DNA of 64,000 nt. Source: Valencia hispanica. Lineage: Eukaryota; Chordata; Actinopteri; Cyprinodontiformes; Valenciidae. Each line of letters starts with the position of its first letter. The first letter of the stretch is position 1. The notes beneath the pieces were generated by a model that saw only the letters and a program-made list of their open reading frames with translations, ran no database searches and was not told where the DNA came from. Both the position numbers and the translations under genes were made by a program. Positions 10,367 through 21,997 of this stretch are shown here, piece by piece. The DNA is taken from NCBI GenBank assembly GCA_963556495.2, contig OY747714.1:49452041-49516040 (forward strand), read 5' to 3'.

Positions 10367-12794
10367 AACCGAGCCTTCAAATCCTGGAAGCTCTGTTCAC
10401 AGCTTTCCGTCCAGGGCCTCTCCAGTGGCGAACCTTGTTCACCTCGGCCCGTTGCTCCAGCCATCTCTGGAACCAGGCGATGAAGAGGGGCGGCAATTTT
10501 GGAAAATCCATCCGCAAACCTCCTATAGTGACTTGCAAAACCAAAAAAAGACCTCAGCTCTGCTATAGTACCAGGACATTTAGATACTGCAGAGATTTTC
10601 TCTGGATCTGTGGTCATGCCTTCTGCAGAAATGAGATGACCCAGGTAAGATACTTTGTTTTAAAAAAAAGTCACATTTCTCCAGCTTAATCTTGAGCACT
10701 TCTAGTTTCAGCCGACTTAACACCACCTCCAAACGTTTGAGGTGCTCCTTCACACTGGCAAAGAACACAATGATGTCATCCAAATACAGCAGAAGGGACT
10801 GGCCATGTTGAGCCCCAAACATCCTCCCCATTAGCCGTTGAAATGTTCCAGGGGCATTACAAAGTCCAAATGGCATCCTGTTAAATTCAAAAAAGCCAAA
10901 AGGGGTGCAGAATGCAGTTTTGGGTTTATCATTCTCAGCCACATGAACTTGATTGTAACCATAGGCTAGGTCCAACGTCGTGAACCACTTAGCACCTGAC
11001 AACGAGTCCAAAGACTCTTCAATCCCGGCAGCGGGAAAGCGTCCTTCCAGGTCTTTGTATTTAGCTGCCGGTAGTCAACACAAAGATGCAGACTTCCGTC
11101 CTTCTTTGACGCATAAGGACTACTACTCTCCCTGATTACCTGAGATGCCAACAGCTGGTTGATATGAGACTTCACGGCCTCATACTCAATTGGAGGGATA
11201 CGCCTGTACCGCTGACACACTGGGGTGTCATAGGTACAAGGGTATACTATGCGATAATAAATTTGTACACCCTAGGTCACCCTCAAAAGCAGTAAACACA
11301 GACTCATACTTCAACAACAGTTCTCTCACCTTTGGCTGATCCACCTCGCCTAGAATATAGAGATCCAAAGACTGGATCCTCTGTCTAATGGAGCCCGACT
11401 CTGCTGTATGAGACCGAACTGCAGCAACACTTGCTCCTGTGCACACGGGACCTCTTCAAGACCCGGGGGTAAACTCACTACCTCCACAGGGGACAGGATG
11501 CCCAAACAGCAACGTGGCTTTAAAGTGAGGGTAGAAACCCCCACATTAACAACTGGAGTATAAGCTGTCCCTCTATTCACAGTTACCAAAGAAAGTGACA
11601 CCAGCAGACCGTCAGGCAAACCAAACTTAGCATTCAAGGGCTCTATTAGAGCAGACCCAGCAGACGCAGGAACATGTAGCAGACACAAACTTCATACAAC
11701 CTGCAGAAACAGAAATAGTTCCCTTGCCATGGAGCTTTGCAATACTGGTATGCTTGTGACACTTCTCCAACTCTGTGTGGTGACATAACTGGAGGGTAGG
11801 GAACCAGGAACCAGAAGCTCCTGCAACAGACTGCTGTTCAAACCATTCAGAACCATGTTGGGCAAGTAACTGCTGGTAGTAAGCTTTAATAACATTCATG
11901 CCCATTATGCCCGGTGCTTGTAGCGCAGTAGCCTCCCCAAGGGGACTTTTAACCACCAAAATTCCTTTGTTTGGAAGTACCCCACCCACTTCAAATCAGC
12001 CTCAAGATAGCCAACCCATTGGCTGCCCACAACTCCAACCAATGACATGCCTTAAGTTTATCTTGAAAATGCTCATTAAAGAAACTCTCAAATAGTTGAG
12101 ACCATTGAACCCGTGTCCAAAACACACTGAACTGGCACCCCAGCCAATTTCACAGTAACCTGGGGACAAGGTGCCATTAAACTTTCTTTTAACTCCTCAT
12201 CTACCTGAGAGTCCATTGAGCCAGAACCACTCCTCCCTAGTGTCTGGGTCCCAACAATAGGGGGAGTTAGTTTTCCGACGGCTGGGAGGTACCTGCTCGA
12301 ACACAGCCAGTTGGGCGGGGGAGTTGGGAACGACTATTAGCTTTACAAAACCGAGCAATGTGACCACTCTGCTGACAGCGGTAGCAAATGACCGGATCAG
12401 AACCTTGAGGGGAAACCGCTGATTGCATTGATGTCCTAATAATCTGGTCTAGCTGCTCTTGTTGCTTGTGTACAATGGATATTTCTAGAATTGCGCTGCT
12501 CTGGGTGCCTGCATGTTGGAGTGGCTCTGTTGGCTACATATTAAGTTTGGGTGTTTTGTACAATGGTTCCTATTTTTTCTTGAGGAAGATTGCATTTTGA
12601 CCTGTACACTTTCTAGTTTTTTGGTCCTGTGAAGCTGGAAGCATTTTTGCTGTAAATATTTCACTTTTATTATGATGCGTAACCACGGCAACAATGTTGT
12701 TTCCAGCCGGGAGGAGCTTATTAACATCGCAAAAGCTGAAATAATACCTCAACTGAAGCCACAAATCCCTGATGAGTTGATAAGGAGGAGACGT
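10367..12794 (-). mobile_element. Ty3/gypsy retrotransposon, pol and 3' gag part, copy A
   Basis: Read right to left: a CCHC zinc knuckle (CYRCQQSGHIARFC, about 12390-12345), the aspartic protease active site LDTGS (about 12120-12105), and reverse transcriptase from about 11220. The RT includes the segments KDGSLHLCVDYRQLN, LDLAYGYNQV, FEFNRMPFGLCNAPGTFQRL and the catalytic YLDDIIVF (about 10790-10770). The start of RNase H follows, to 10367. Integrase is missing. Stops and frameshifts break the frame. In life this polyprotein copies the RNA genome into DNA; this copy cannot. Confidence 0.88.
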
Positions 12795-15385
12795 GGATGC
12801 AGAGCAGGAGCAAGAGTGTTATGTGTTTTACTGAGACGTGGCTGCCGGATCATATCCTATCCATATCTGAAACCCAAGCCTCCTTCATGCTTGGGCAGTG
12901 AGCAGGCCCTTCTTTTCACCTGATCGGGCGGGGTTTCCCCGGCTGGACGTAGCGCTTGGAAAGATCACGTTATTCCAGCAAGATCCTCCCCATCCCTTCA
13001 AGTGCCCCAGCCGGCCAGGAGGAGGCAGTATATAGCCCCAGGACTTGTGCATGTTTTTGTGAGAGTAGCTCACACTAGCTGCTCAAGGGAACACGGGGAG
13101 AACATGCAAACTCCAAACAGAAAGACCTTTTCACCAACCCCACCCAGGGTGTGGGTGTCGATGATGCGGGGGAACAAACCCACAGCGTCCCCGGCAGTAA
13201 TTGAACCCCAGACCTTCTAGCTGTGAGGTGAGCTGCTCTACCAGATGCGCCACCGTGTACTCCAATTTTTGCAGTTGTTTACATTCCAACTTCAGCCGTT
13301 GCTGATAATGCATGTGATGTCATCAGTTTCGTTGTTGCTAAGCTACAGACCCAGCACCCCAATGCATTTTTGGTGATATCTGGTGATTTTAATCATGCCT
13401 TGCTCTCGTCTACACTTCCAACATTTCAACAGTTTGTCAGCTGCTCCACAAGAGAAAACAAAACATTGGATTTGTTTTATGCAAATATAAAGGATCCATA
13501 CATGTCCAAACCAAGACCTCCTCTGGGACAATCAGATCACAATCTTGTTTTTCTCTGTTCAGAATATAAACCACTTGTTCAGAGGCAACCTGTAACTAAA
13601 CGAACTGTGAGAAAATGGTCACAGGAAGCTGAAGAAGCCCTGCAGGGTTGTTTGGGACCACAGACGGGAAGACTCTTTGCCAAGCACATGGAGAGGATAT
13701 CAATGCCATGACTGAGTGTGTGACTACTATATAAATGTCTGTGTGGACAACATCATCCCCACTAGAACAGTGAGATGCTTCACTAATAACAAACCCTGGA
13801 TCACCAGTGACCTAAAGGAACTGCTAAACAAGAAAAAAAGAGCCTTCAGGGAGGCAGACAGGGAATTACTGAGGAGTATACAGAAGCAACTTATGGTCAA
13901 GATCAGAGACAGCAAAGAGGCATACAGGAAGAAGCTGGAGAACAAACTACAGAGGAACAATTTCAGAGATGTCTGGTCAGGAATGAAAAAGATCACAGGC
14001 TTTAAGCACAGCAAGAATTGGATAGATGGAAGTCTGGACAGAAACACATTTTTCAACAGATTCAGTTCAGGAACTAGCTGAGCATCCCCCTCTACTGTTC
14101 CCAGCTAAACAGCCTGTCACACCTTGGATGTTTTATCCTTCACCTCAGCCATGGACTCTTCTGATTCCACAAGATTGCCTTCAACCAAGTCAGGAAATGC
14201 TGCTACCCCCTTTGCGTCCCCCTCCCACTTGTCTGTCTCCAAAAGTCAGGTGAAGAGGGAGCTGGAGAAACTGAACCAGAACAAGGCTCCAGGTCCAGAT
14301 GGTGTCAGCCCCAGAGTCCTGAAGGCCTTTGAAGAGCAGCTCTGTGGTATTCTGCAGCACCTCTTAAACCTTAGCCTAACTCAGGAGAAGGTTCCAGTGT
14401 TGTTGAAGACATCCTGTCTTGTTTCAGTACCAAAGAGAACTCACCCATCAGTCATCAATGACTATAGACCTGTTGCCCTGACATCCCACATCATGAAGGT
14501 CCTGGAGAGACTCCTGTTGGCACCCTTGAGTAAGCAAACAAGAAAGTATGAGGACCCGCTGCAGTTTGCTTATTGCTGTGGAGTTGGAGATGCCATCATC
14601 AGAAATCAGAGACTGTCATCTGCATAAAAATACTCAGATGACTCTGCAATTGTCGGGTGTATCAGAAATGGACAAGAAACTGAATACAGAGAGGTGGTGG
14701 ACCGCTTTGTAACATGATGTGTCTTACCTTGAATGTGAACAAAACAAAGGAGATGATTATAGATTTCAGAAGAAACATGGATAAGTCAAACACTGTTTCC
14801 ATCATGGGAGAAGAAGTGGAGGTGGTTGAGGAGTATAAAAACCTCGGAGTTCACCTTAACAACAGACTGGACTGGAGACTCAACAGTGAAACCGTCTACA
14901 AGAAGGGACAGAGCAGACTGTACTTCTTGAGGAAGCTGAGGTCCTTCAAGGTTTGCAGCAAGATGCTGCAGATCTTCTACAAGTCTGTTGTGGAGAGTGT
15001 AATCTCTTCAGTCGTCATCTGTTGGGGTAGCAGCATCAGAGCCAGGGACTTAAAAAGGCTCAACAACCTGATAAAGAAGGCTGGTGCTGTTCTGGGCACT
15101 ACTGTGGAACCTCTGGAGATGATGATGCAAAGAAGGATTCTTCATAAAATCAAAAAAATAATGGTCAACCCTGAGCATCCTCTTCTTAAGGCTGTCATAC
15201 AACAACAGAGCGTCTTCAGTCGAAGGCTTCTTCAGTTTTGCTGCAATACAGACCACTACAAGAAATCCTTCCTGCCCACAGCTATCATCGTCTACAACAA
15301 CTCCTTAAAGAATTAATTATATGAGGTATGCCAACATTTAATTTCCCTCTGGGATTAATAAAGTATTTTTGAATTTGAATGACAG
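12795..15385 (+). mobile_element. Rex1/Babar-like LINE inserted in the gypsy element, copy A
   Basis: Endonuclease remnants (CFTETWLPDH, VISGDFNHALLSS, LGQSDHNLVFL) are followed by a linker (NKPWITSDLKELLNKKKRAF) and reverse transcriptase (NKAPGPDGVSPRVLKAF, VINDYRPVALTSHIMKV). The 3' region ends in AATAAAGTATTTTTGAATT. Compared with copy B it lacks about 320 bases of RT core near 14599 (including the DFSSAFNT motif). It splits gypsy pol from gag, so it inserted into the gypsy element before the duplication. Confidence 0.85.
13060..13257 (-). mobile_element. tRNA-derived SINE-like insert inside the LINE, copy A
   Basis: On the minus strand it has tRNA-like text (GGCGCATCTGGTAGAGCAGC, GGTTCAATTACTG) followed by a GGTTTGTTCC body. 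It interrupts the endonuclease region of the Rex1-like LINE and recurs in copy B (about 60090-60290). Confidence 0.6.
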
Positions 15386-16181
15386 GGTAGCTAATTAATA
15401 GACTCAACCAAAAGGGGTGAACTAGGATTCTGAACGGCAGAGAAAGGAGGTACATGGCTACTTTAATTTGTAATCTCCCCCTTCATGTTCCCACCTCACA
15501 GCTTCAGCCCTTATATCCAACACATTACAATTTGGATTATTACGAATGCGTCTCTTTAACTCCCTACGCAAATCTGATTTACTGACATTTTGAGCAAATT
15601 GATCACGAAGCATCACAGGAATATTTGTTAACCGATAGAGTACACTAGCTTCAACTTTATCTGCCAAACAAAACAACACATGAGAATATTCTTGCAAGGT
15701 TTCCATGTCCAATTGACGGCGGGAAAAGAACTCCTCCTGTAATGACACATAATGCTTTTGACACCCATAAAGTATTTTCAGTATTTCAAATACTTTATCT
15801 GGATCGTCCCGTTCTGCTGCAGATCTTTACTTTATTTCATCGCTTGCTTCCCCTTCTAAATGATCGAATATGAAAGCAGCCTTGTCCATAGGTCCAACAT
15901 GCCGACCCCGCATGCAGCATCCCTCTGGCGTTGCAGCCAATCCCGCTCTGACTCCAGGTCCCTGATCTTTGCCCGGAGTCGCTCCAGCTCCTCTGCCATG
16001 GCTCAGTAGGATGGGCTCTCGGTTCACCAGTAACTTCCCACGGCCTGCACCTGCTGCTTAATTTATAATCTCAACGGAAAAAAACAGCTCTCATAAAGGA
16101 GAAAAAAACTCTTGCCCTAATAACCAATCAAACCACCATTCCTCCCCTGTTCATTGCCACCCTGCCAGCAACGCCAGAAGA
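15386..16181 (-). mobile_element. Ty3/gypsy gag remnant, copy A
   Basis: The minus-strand frames 16027-15827 and 15748-15458 encode a gag capsid-like protein: GPMDKAAFIFDHLEGEA, YGCQKHYVSLQEEFF (frame broken) and LADKVEASVLYRLTN. Copy B (63506-62816) keeps a longer N-terminal part with a coiled-coil-like start (MAEELERLRSKIRDLESERD). The copy A version has lost about 125 bases after MRGRHVGP. Gag would form the particle shell of the retroelement. Confidence 0.75.
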
Positions 16182-16973
16182 TGTAACAATATGCTTAGTT
16201 AAGTGTGGGACACAGTTCAATTCAATTCAATTCAGTTTATTTATATAGCGCCAATTCACAACAGATGTCATCTCAAGGCACTTAACAAGAAGTTATTTCA
16301 ATACATTTATACAAACATTCCAATCAGTTAAAAAGTTTCCTATTTAAGGAATCCCAGCAGATTGCGTCAGTCATTGGCGTGAGGTTGGGCAGATTTCCAA
16401 CCACAGCAATCCTTCAGCAATCCCTCATACTGAGCAAGCATGTAGCGACAGTGGAGAGGAAAAACTCCCCTTTAACAGGAAGAAACCTCCAACAGAACCA
16501 GGCTCAGTAGGAGCGGCCATCTGCCACGACCGTCTGGGGGTTTGAGAAGACAGAGCAGAAACACAGAAGGAACAGAAGATCTGATATAAGAGAACTTTCT
16601 ATATTACAGAAAGTAAAAAGTTGATAACAGGACACAGCGGATGTTCAGTTACTGAGAGGATCATCCCAGTCGATTGCATAAAGTTGAGAGCATAAACAAA
16701 GCAGGAGGCCAACTGAAATGAGAAAACAAACAGTCTCATGCTAGTTCTACAATATTGTAATGTATAAAATGGTATATTTACCTGCAACACTCCACAGTCA
16801 AACTACAGCTCAAGACACCCCCGACCTCAAGCACAACTGCCTTTGTCCAAAGGACCAGGCTGTACAAACTCAGACTTAGATGATGTCTGAGGTGCACAGC
16901 CTTCATGCATCAGCAATCACTGGCTGGAGGAAGTAGTTGAGAAAAGTGGAGCATTTAATGACACCAGTGCTGT
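16182..16973 (-). repeat. Probable gypsy LTR (minus orientation), copy A, split by an L2 tail
   Basis: The gag side is bounded by TGTAAC at 16182, next to text that could be the primer-binding site. The segment is shared with copy B from 63677. Its far end cannot be set because copy B leaves the window. It contains the 16218-16681 insertion. Short open frames here are not convincing as host exons. Confidence 0.4.
16218..16681 (-). mobile_element. L2-like LINE 3' end, copy A only
   Basis: The left side is a (CAATT)n run and then CAGTTTATTTATATAGCGCC, the reverse complement of an L2-type LINE 3' end. It is flanked by AGTT on both sides (16214-16217 and 16682-16685), consistent with a short target duplication. 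The same family, longer, is at 36528-37860. Copy B has the empty site. Confidence 0.85.
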
Positions 16974-17020
16974 GGAAAACTTCAGTACAAACCCAAATTT
17001 GACCCAGTTTCCTTTGACAG

Positions 17021-18730
17021 TTTCCTATGAGAGCATCTGACTGAGCATCATCTCAGACCTGGACACAGTAGTTTCATCGCTATCTGAGAGCTCAGCTGAC
17101 AGCACCATGGAGAGTTTAGGAGGCATTTGTGTTTGTGTAGCTGCAGCGGACACAGACCGATGATTTAAATGAATGGCCGGGTCAGATCTGGATTTGATCT
17201 GGAGATAACTGTGGGTTGGTAAATTGGACCAGTGCAGAACTCTGCAACAAAAAAACGTTTATTTTTATTGCAATTGTTTTGTATTTAAAACCTACCAGAG
17301 AGAAATTAGATATGCAAGGAGAAATTCTTGGGGAAATAATATTTATTTTTATGCCGCTTTGAAGACGAACCGATCGCAAAAATTGTTGCATCACTGGAAA
17401 ATGGGCTAAAATATGGCAAAATTCACACAATGTATGCCCACCTTTCCCCCCGGGGGAAGACTGCACAGACCTGCCCCATCTGTGCATAGATACATGGAGC
17501 AGGTAACGCTGCATAATTAGAACACCTTGCATTTAAGAAATACAAGTTAATCAGTTACCTGTTAATGCTGTACCTGCTTTTGAATGCGAGTCTTTATTGA
17601 AGGAAACATCAAACTCTGCAAAGAAAGCTGCAGTATCTGTGCAGAATGAAACATGGCTGTATTTTTATATAGCCATGTTTCTTTTTAGACTGGAATATCA
17701 GTCAATTCGGATACTGATTGCACAGAAATTGTGGATGTTAGATCAGCGCTGGTAAGAAATTCTGCATCAGGTTTATAAAAGTGGTGGAGACAAAACTGCC
17801 AATCATAAATATTGCCAGGTGTCCCCGGCTAAAATGACGCTTATGCATTTGGGAGACCCGGGAGAACTGTCCCCTGCCGCCCCTCCCTCTTCTCACCCCA
17901 TGTGTTCCATGGTCTGTGCTATGGAAAGCGGATGTGATCATACAACGCCGTTTAAAACTGCGCTCAGAACTGATATTGTATGATCACATCAGCACCTTGC
18001 CAGCAAGTAGGGGCGCCTGGAGCTGCAGGGGGCGCCAGTTTACCAATTCCCCACACAGTGCACAGATGATAGGAAACAACAAATCTTTTTTTGTCAGTGC
18101 TTGTGGCCCCCTATGTGTCATGATGAGAAAATGCGCCCCGGCTACCTGGTTCGCCTGTGCCAAAAACCGCCTCTACTATTAGGTCACAAATGTTTGATTA
18201 TGATAAGAGCTCTGCTGCTTCCGAGACTCAGCTAAGTTAAAAATATACATTTGAAAAATCTCTTGTTTTGCAAGTCATACTTGTAGGGATGCGTCTAAAA
18301 TCAATGTTACATGTAGAGTCCATACTTAAGAACATATTACAAGCTGTACTTTCCATATGCAAACACCATTTTTATTTTTCCAACATTGTAACAATGTTTA
18401 TAAGAGGTTCTACCAAAAATGGCTACCAAGGCCTCGCCGTATTAACTAGAACGCTGTTTACTAGTTACCAGAACCTCCGGACCTGTGTTCAGTTCCGCGT
18501 GTTTCAATGTGGGGGGGTGTGAGTTAGATGGGTGGAATGACGTCAGTTCAAAACCGAAAGTGTATTTTTTTATGGTAAAAACACTGTTACTTAATAAAAA
18601 CAAATTCATCCTGGCAGGCCAGTGCCATCTCTGAATGAATCCAGAAGTGAGTGAATCAGGTTTGAAGTTAAACAGACTTATTGTCTGCTGAGGTGTGGCA
18701 TCCCACCGTTCTTAAAGTTCTGTCCTCGGG
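17021..18730. other. No supported gene
   Basis: I see no exon with a credible frame and splice sites. The only distinct structure is the inverted repeat at 17931-17990. Confidence 0.5.
17931..17990. repeat. 15-base perfect inverted repeat
   Basis: GATGTGATCATACAA at 17931-17945 is matched by its exact reverse complement at 17976-17990 with a 30-base spacer. It could form a cruciform or be the edge of a decayed mobile element. Confidence 0.85.
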
Positions 18731-18739
18731 TCATCCGGG

Positions 18740-19450
18740 TTCTAGTGTCCAGAGTTAGGAGCCTCTACACCAGATGATCACAGAGGTTTTCTATGGGATT
18801 CAGGTCTGGAGAAAGTTCAGCTCGCTCCATCCCAGCTCCCCCAGTCTCCAGCAGTCGTTCCCTAATGAAGCGACCTCAATGAGCTGGAGCATTGTGGTCC
18901 ATGAAGAAGAAATCAGGCCTGTGTTGTTTAATCAGGGACCAATGACTGGATTAATGATGGTATTCAGGTGGTTTAGGGCACTTCTGTATTCACTAGACTC
19001 ACCTGACCTCACCATAATACCACCACCAAAAGCTCGTCTGGTGACACTAGTGTCTCCATCATCATTGGCGGCCATCACTTCTGCTCATTGTGAACTGACT
19101 CTCATCATTGAACAACACTTATTTCCTTCTGGACTCTGGTCCAACCTAAACTCTCCCTGGTCTATGGAGATGGTGACGCCTGGTCCTGGTGGTGCGGTCA
19201 GGTACCTTTGCAGGTCGTCTAGCAGGCAGACCACACTGATGGTAACGGGTCTGAATGGGCCAACATCACACCTGGTGTCTCTCACCTCCCTTAAATGCAC
19301 CAGGAGTTCTGTGGCATTCATCATGGGGTTCTGTAGGGTTCTGTTCACAATGAAGGAGTCATTAATGTGGGATGGGGCCAAAGGTCGTCCACTCGTGTCT
19401 TTCTGGGACTCTTTCAGTCTCTCTACTGATGACCCTCAGTGACCCTTTGA
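18740..19450 (-). pseudogene. Tc1/mariner transposase remnant
   Basis: The minus strand carries a decayed transposase in shifting frames. The C-terminal block reads MDHNAPAH, stop, GRFIRERLLETGGAGM and then [17 protein letters not shown]. The D-to-H change, internal stops and frameshifts show it is dead. The long plus-strand frame over it is its antisense. Confidence 0.8.
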
Positions 19451-19765
19451 ACTCAGTGGCCACTTCCATTGGAGAACATCTTGTTTTTAATAAATCTGTA
19501 GCAAGGAAAGGTGAATGGTGGAGATGTTGTATTTATGGAATGCCAAAATGCTCAAACTTAAATAAATTAATCATTATGAAATAAATATCTACATAAATTA
19601 ATAATAGACTAAAATATAATGTGACAATGAAATTGTGAAAAAAAAACTGAATGCACATAGTTCTCCATGTAGTTGACTGTTTGTATCTGACCACCAACCA
19701 GGGCTTCTTCCGCCATTTTCCTCTGAATTGTGTTGGATGACACAGAAAACATATCAGCAACAGAA

Positions 19766-19850
19766 AATGAATGAATGAATGAATGAATGATACCTTTATT
19801 AGTCCCACAATGGGGAAATTCAGTTCTCGGAGAGTGCAGACCTCTGCCAA
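19766..19850 (-). mobile_element. LINE 3' tail with (GAAT)n
   Basis: GAAT repeats (19766-19790) abut TACCTTTATTAGTCCCACAA, the reverse complement of a fish LINE 3' end with its AATAAAGG motif. The remainder of the element is absent or too decayed to follow; dispersed-repeat text continues to about 19980. Confidence 0.6.
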
Positions 19851-21277
19851 GGCTAAAGCAGCTGAGCCCCTTCCACCCAGAATGTGATCCGGATCACCTC
19901 CAAAATCTAATCACTTGTTCCTGGTCCCACTGCGGACATTTCCTGAAAACCTAATCAAAGACAGACAAACAAATTAACAAACTGACCCTGGTGACAGCAG
20001 TAAAGTCTTAAGTCCTGGGATAATTTAGAAATAGCATCCAAACGATTGAGGATAGCATCCTCTGATAAATTATTCCTCTCAGTTTGATCTGCTAGAAGCT
20101 AGAGTAACCAGAGCTGGACCAAGTTCCTACAACTCTGACTTAACCTGATGTTGCTAGTTGTACAGCAGGCTGCTCAGTGAGTGAGATCATCCATCCAGGA
20201 AGATCCATGTTCAAGCAGCAGCCAATGAGCCTTCAGGTCCCACCCACTGACCCTGATTGGCTGATGTGTCATCATGAAAGAAAAGCTCACTTTGTGAAAA
20301 TTACATTTTGAAATAAAAACTGAGGGAATTAAATAAAAATTGCTAAAAAATAAACTCCCTTATCAGGGGAAAAAATTACAGTTAAATCATGTTTTTTATT
20401 ATTAAATTCAGTTTTAAAGAAAAAAATGAAAAATATTTCATACTAATAAGCTAAGTTCTTTTTTTCCCACAGTTTTTTTAAATTATTTATCTATTATTTA
20501 TTCATTTAGATATTTATTTCACAATGTTTTATTTATTTAATTTTGAGCATCTTGAAGTTCCGTATATGATATGCCAAATTGATACTTTTGCTTATATCAT
20601 GATATAAAACGGAGTAACTATAACAAATACAAATCCAGGCACATGTATGAAGACAGTAGCATAAACCACTAATATTACTATTTCTTTGAATACATCTGAA
20701 TAAATCTCTCATATGTCATGTCTGACCAGACTACTTACTGCGGGTCAAAAAAGTGTTTGGCAGCCACCGATTGTGCAAGTTGTCCCTTTAAAAAAGATTA
20801 AAGGTCTGTAATTTTGATCATAGTTACACTTCAACTGTAAAAGACAGAATGTAAAAGAAAAATCCAGGAAATCACATTTTATGATAGAAAAAATTCTTCT
20901 GTAATGGTACAGAAAACTATTTGGTCAACAACAAAAGTTTCCCTCAATCCTTTGTAATGTAACATTGGTTGGCAAAGAAAGATGTCAAAGGTCACCACTA
21001 GGTCTTCACCAGGTTTTCACACACTGTTGCCGGTATTTTGGCTTATTCCTCCATGCAGATCTTCTCTACACCTGGGATGTTTTGGGACCGTTGCTAGGCA
21101 ACACAGACTTTCGACTTCCCCCACAGATTCTCTGTTGACCCTTTGCATGTGACGTAGCGCTTTTTGGCCAGCGCCATGATGGACGGCGGAAGTACAGTAC
21201 ATAAACAGTTGGTTTGTGGCAAACGGCATGTTGGAGAACATTTTCTCGTTATTCGTATGGTTGTCATGATAAAAAAA

Positions 21278-21452
21278 ATGGTCACATCTTGCTGTGTGGT
21301 GGGTTGCACTAACAGGCAAGGGTATAAAGCTAATGTAGCATTTTACTGTATGCCTGAAGATGAAAATAGAAGACGGCTATGGCTAGCAGCTATCAATCGG
21401 AAGGACTATCCCTCTAAGTACTCACGGATTTGCAGTGAACATTTTTTGCACG
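21278..21452 (+). CDS. THAP DNA-binding domain exon of the transposon
   Basis: From ATG 21278 the frame gives CCVVGCTNR, then VAFYCMPEDENRRRLWLAAI and ICSEHFLHG. This is the C2CH zinc-coordinating THAP pattern with the conserved SEHF. It ends at the donor GTAAGATT. THAP domains bind the transposon ends. The downstream exons are deleted. Confidence 0.82.
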
Positions 21453-21684
21453 GTAAGATTCTTGCTTATTTATTTTATTTTTAGAACATCTACAGTCATT
21501 TATGACACACCCTGACTAAGCTGACATTACTAACGGTTTAGTCAGTTAGGGTTGCCAACCGTCCCGTAAAAAACGGAATCATCCCGTATTCAAACATCAC
21601 GTTAAAACACCGTATCCTATGTAAATGTAACACACATGTAAAACTATTACTTATACAACATTATAACAAATATTAAAGTCTTAC

Positions 21685-21997
21685 TTTTGCCATTATGAGG
21701 TACCTTTCCTCCTCGTGAGCGTATTATCGCGTCCCAGCCATCAACAAAAAACTGGTAAGCGTCTAGACTTTTGTACGCCTTAAGATCAGCACCGGTGTAG
21801 GGGGATACTCCGTTGATAACATAGTGGTACAGGTCGTGTGGAGTGAAGTCAGGCAGGCGTGACGATTTAGTTCAGTCCGTGAAAACGCCAGGAGGAAAAA
21901 GGTACGAGTCAGTATGTAACCCCGCTATCTTCAGCTTCTCCAAATACCGCTCTTTGTGTAGACCTACAAGGTGACTGACCTCAACCGACAACTGCAT
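21685..21997 (-). pseudogene. N-terminal exon of the transposon's second protein (YqaJ-nuclease type)
   Basis: On the minus strand ATG at 21997 opens MQLSVEVSHLVGLHKERY. After one in-frame stop near 21870 the frame continues with TPHDLYHYVINGVSPYTGA and LKAYKSLDAYQFFVDGW, ending at a GTAAGA donor. The SLDAYxFFxDGW motif is, from memory, the N-terminal signature of fish proteins carrying a YqaJ-type nuclease domain. The nuclease itself is not here. Confidence 0.55.

Larger units (their letters stand above)
1297..16973. repeat. Segmental duplication, unit A
   Basis: This stretch is collinear with 39534-64000. Matching landmarks in order are the RGS-like exon, the ITIM tail exon, the AATAAA site, the MKQQDF exon, the CAT-repeat LINE tail, the 49-base exon, the hAT miniature element, the hAT transposase, the L2 fragment, the gypsy pol, the Rex1-like LINE and the gypsy gag. 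Unit A has a SINE (3651-3929) and an L2 tail (16218-16681) absent from B. It lacks the B-only blocks at 40578-41102, about 41536-50746 and 51747-52068. The true right end is not visible because B runs off the window. Confidence 0.93.

Noticed and set aside
10090..10689. 199-codon frame as a possible gene
   Set aside because: It is a chance read-through from an L2 RT fragment into antisense gypsy DNA.
16790..17045. Possible host exons reading GAFNDTSAVENF and similar
   Set aside because: The region appears to belong to a gypsy LTR, the equivalent frame in copy B carries a stop, and splice signals are weak.
18774..19442. 222-codon plus-strand frame
   Set aside because: It is the antisense of a decayed Tc1/mariner transposase, whose NPIENL block is readable on the minus strand.
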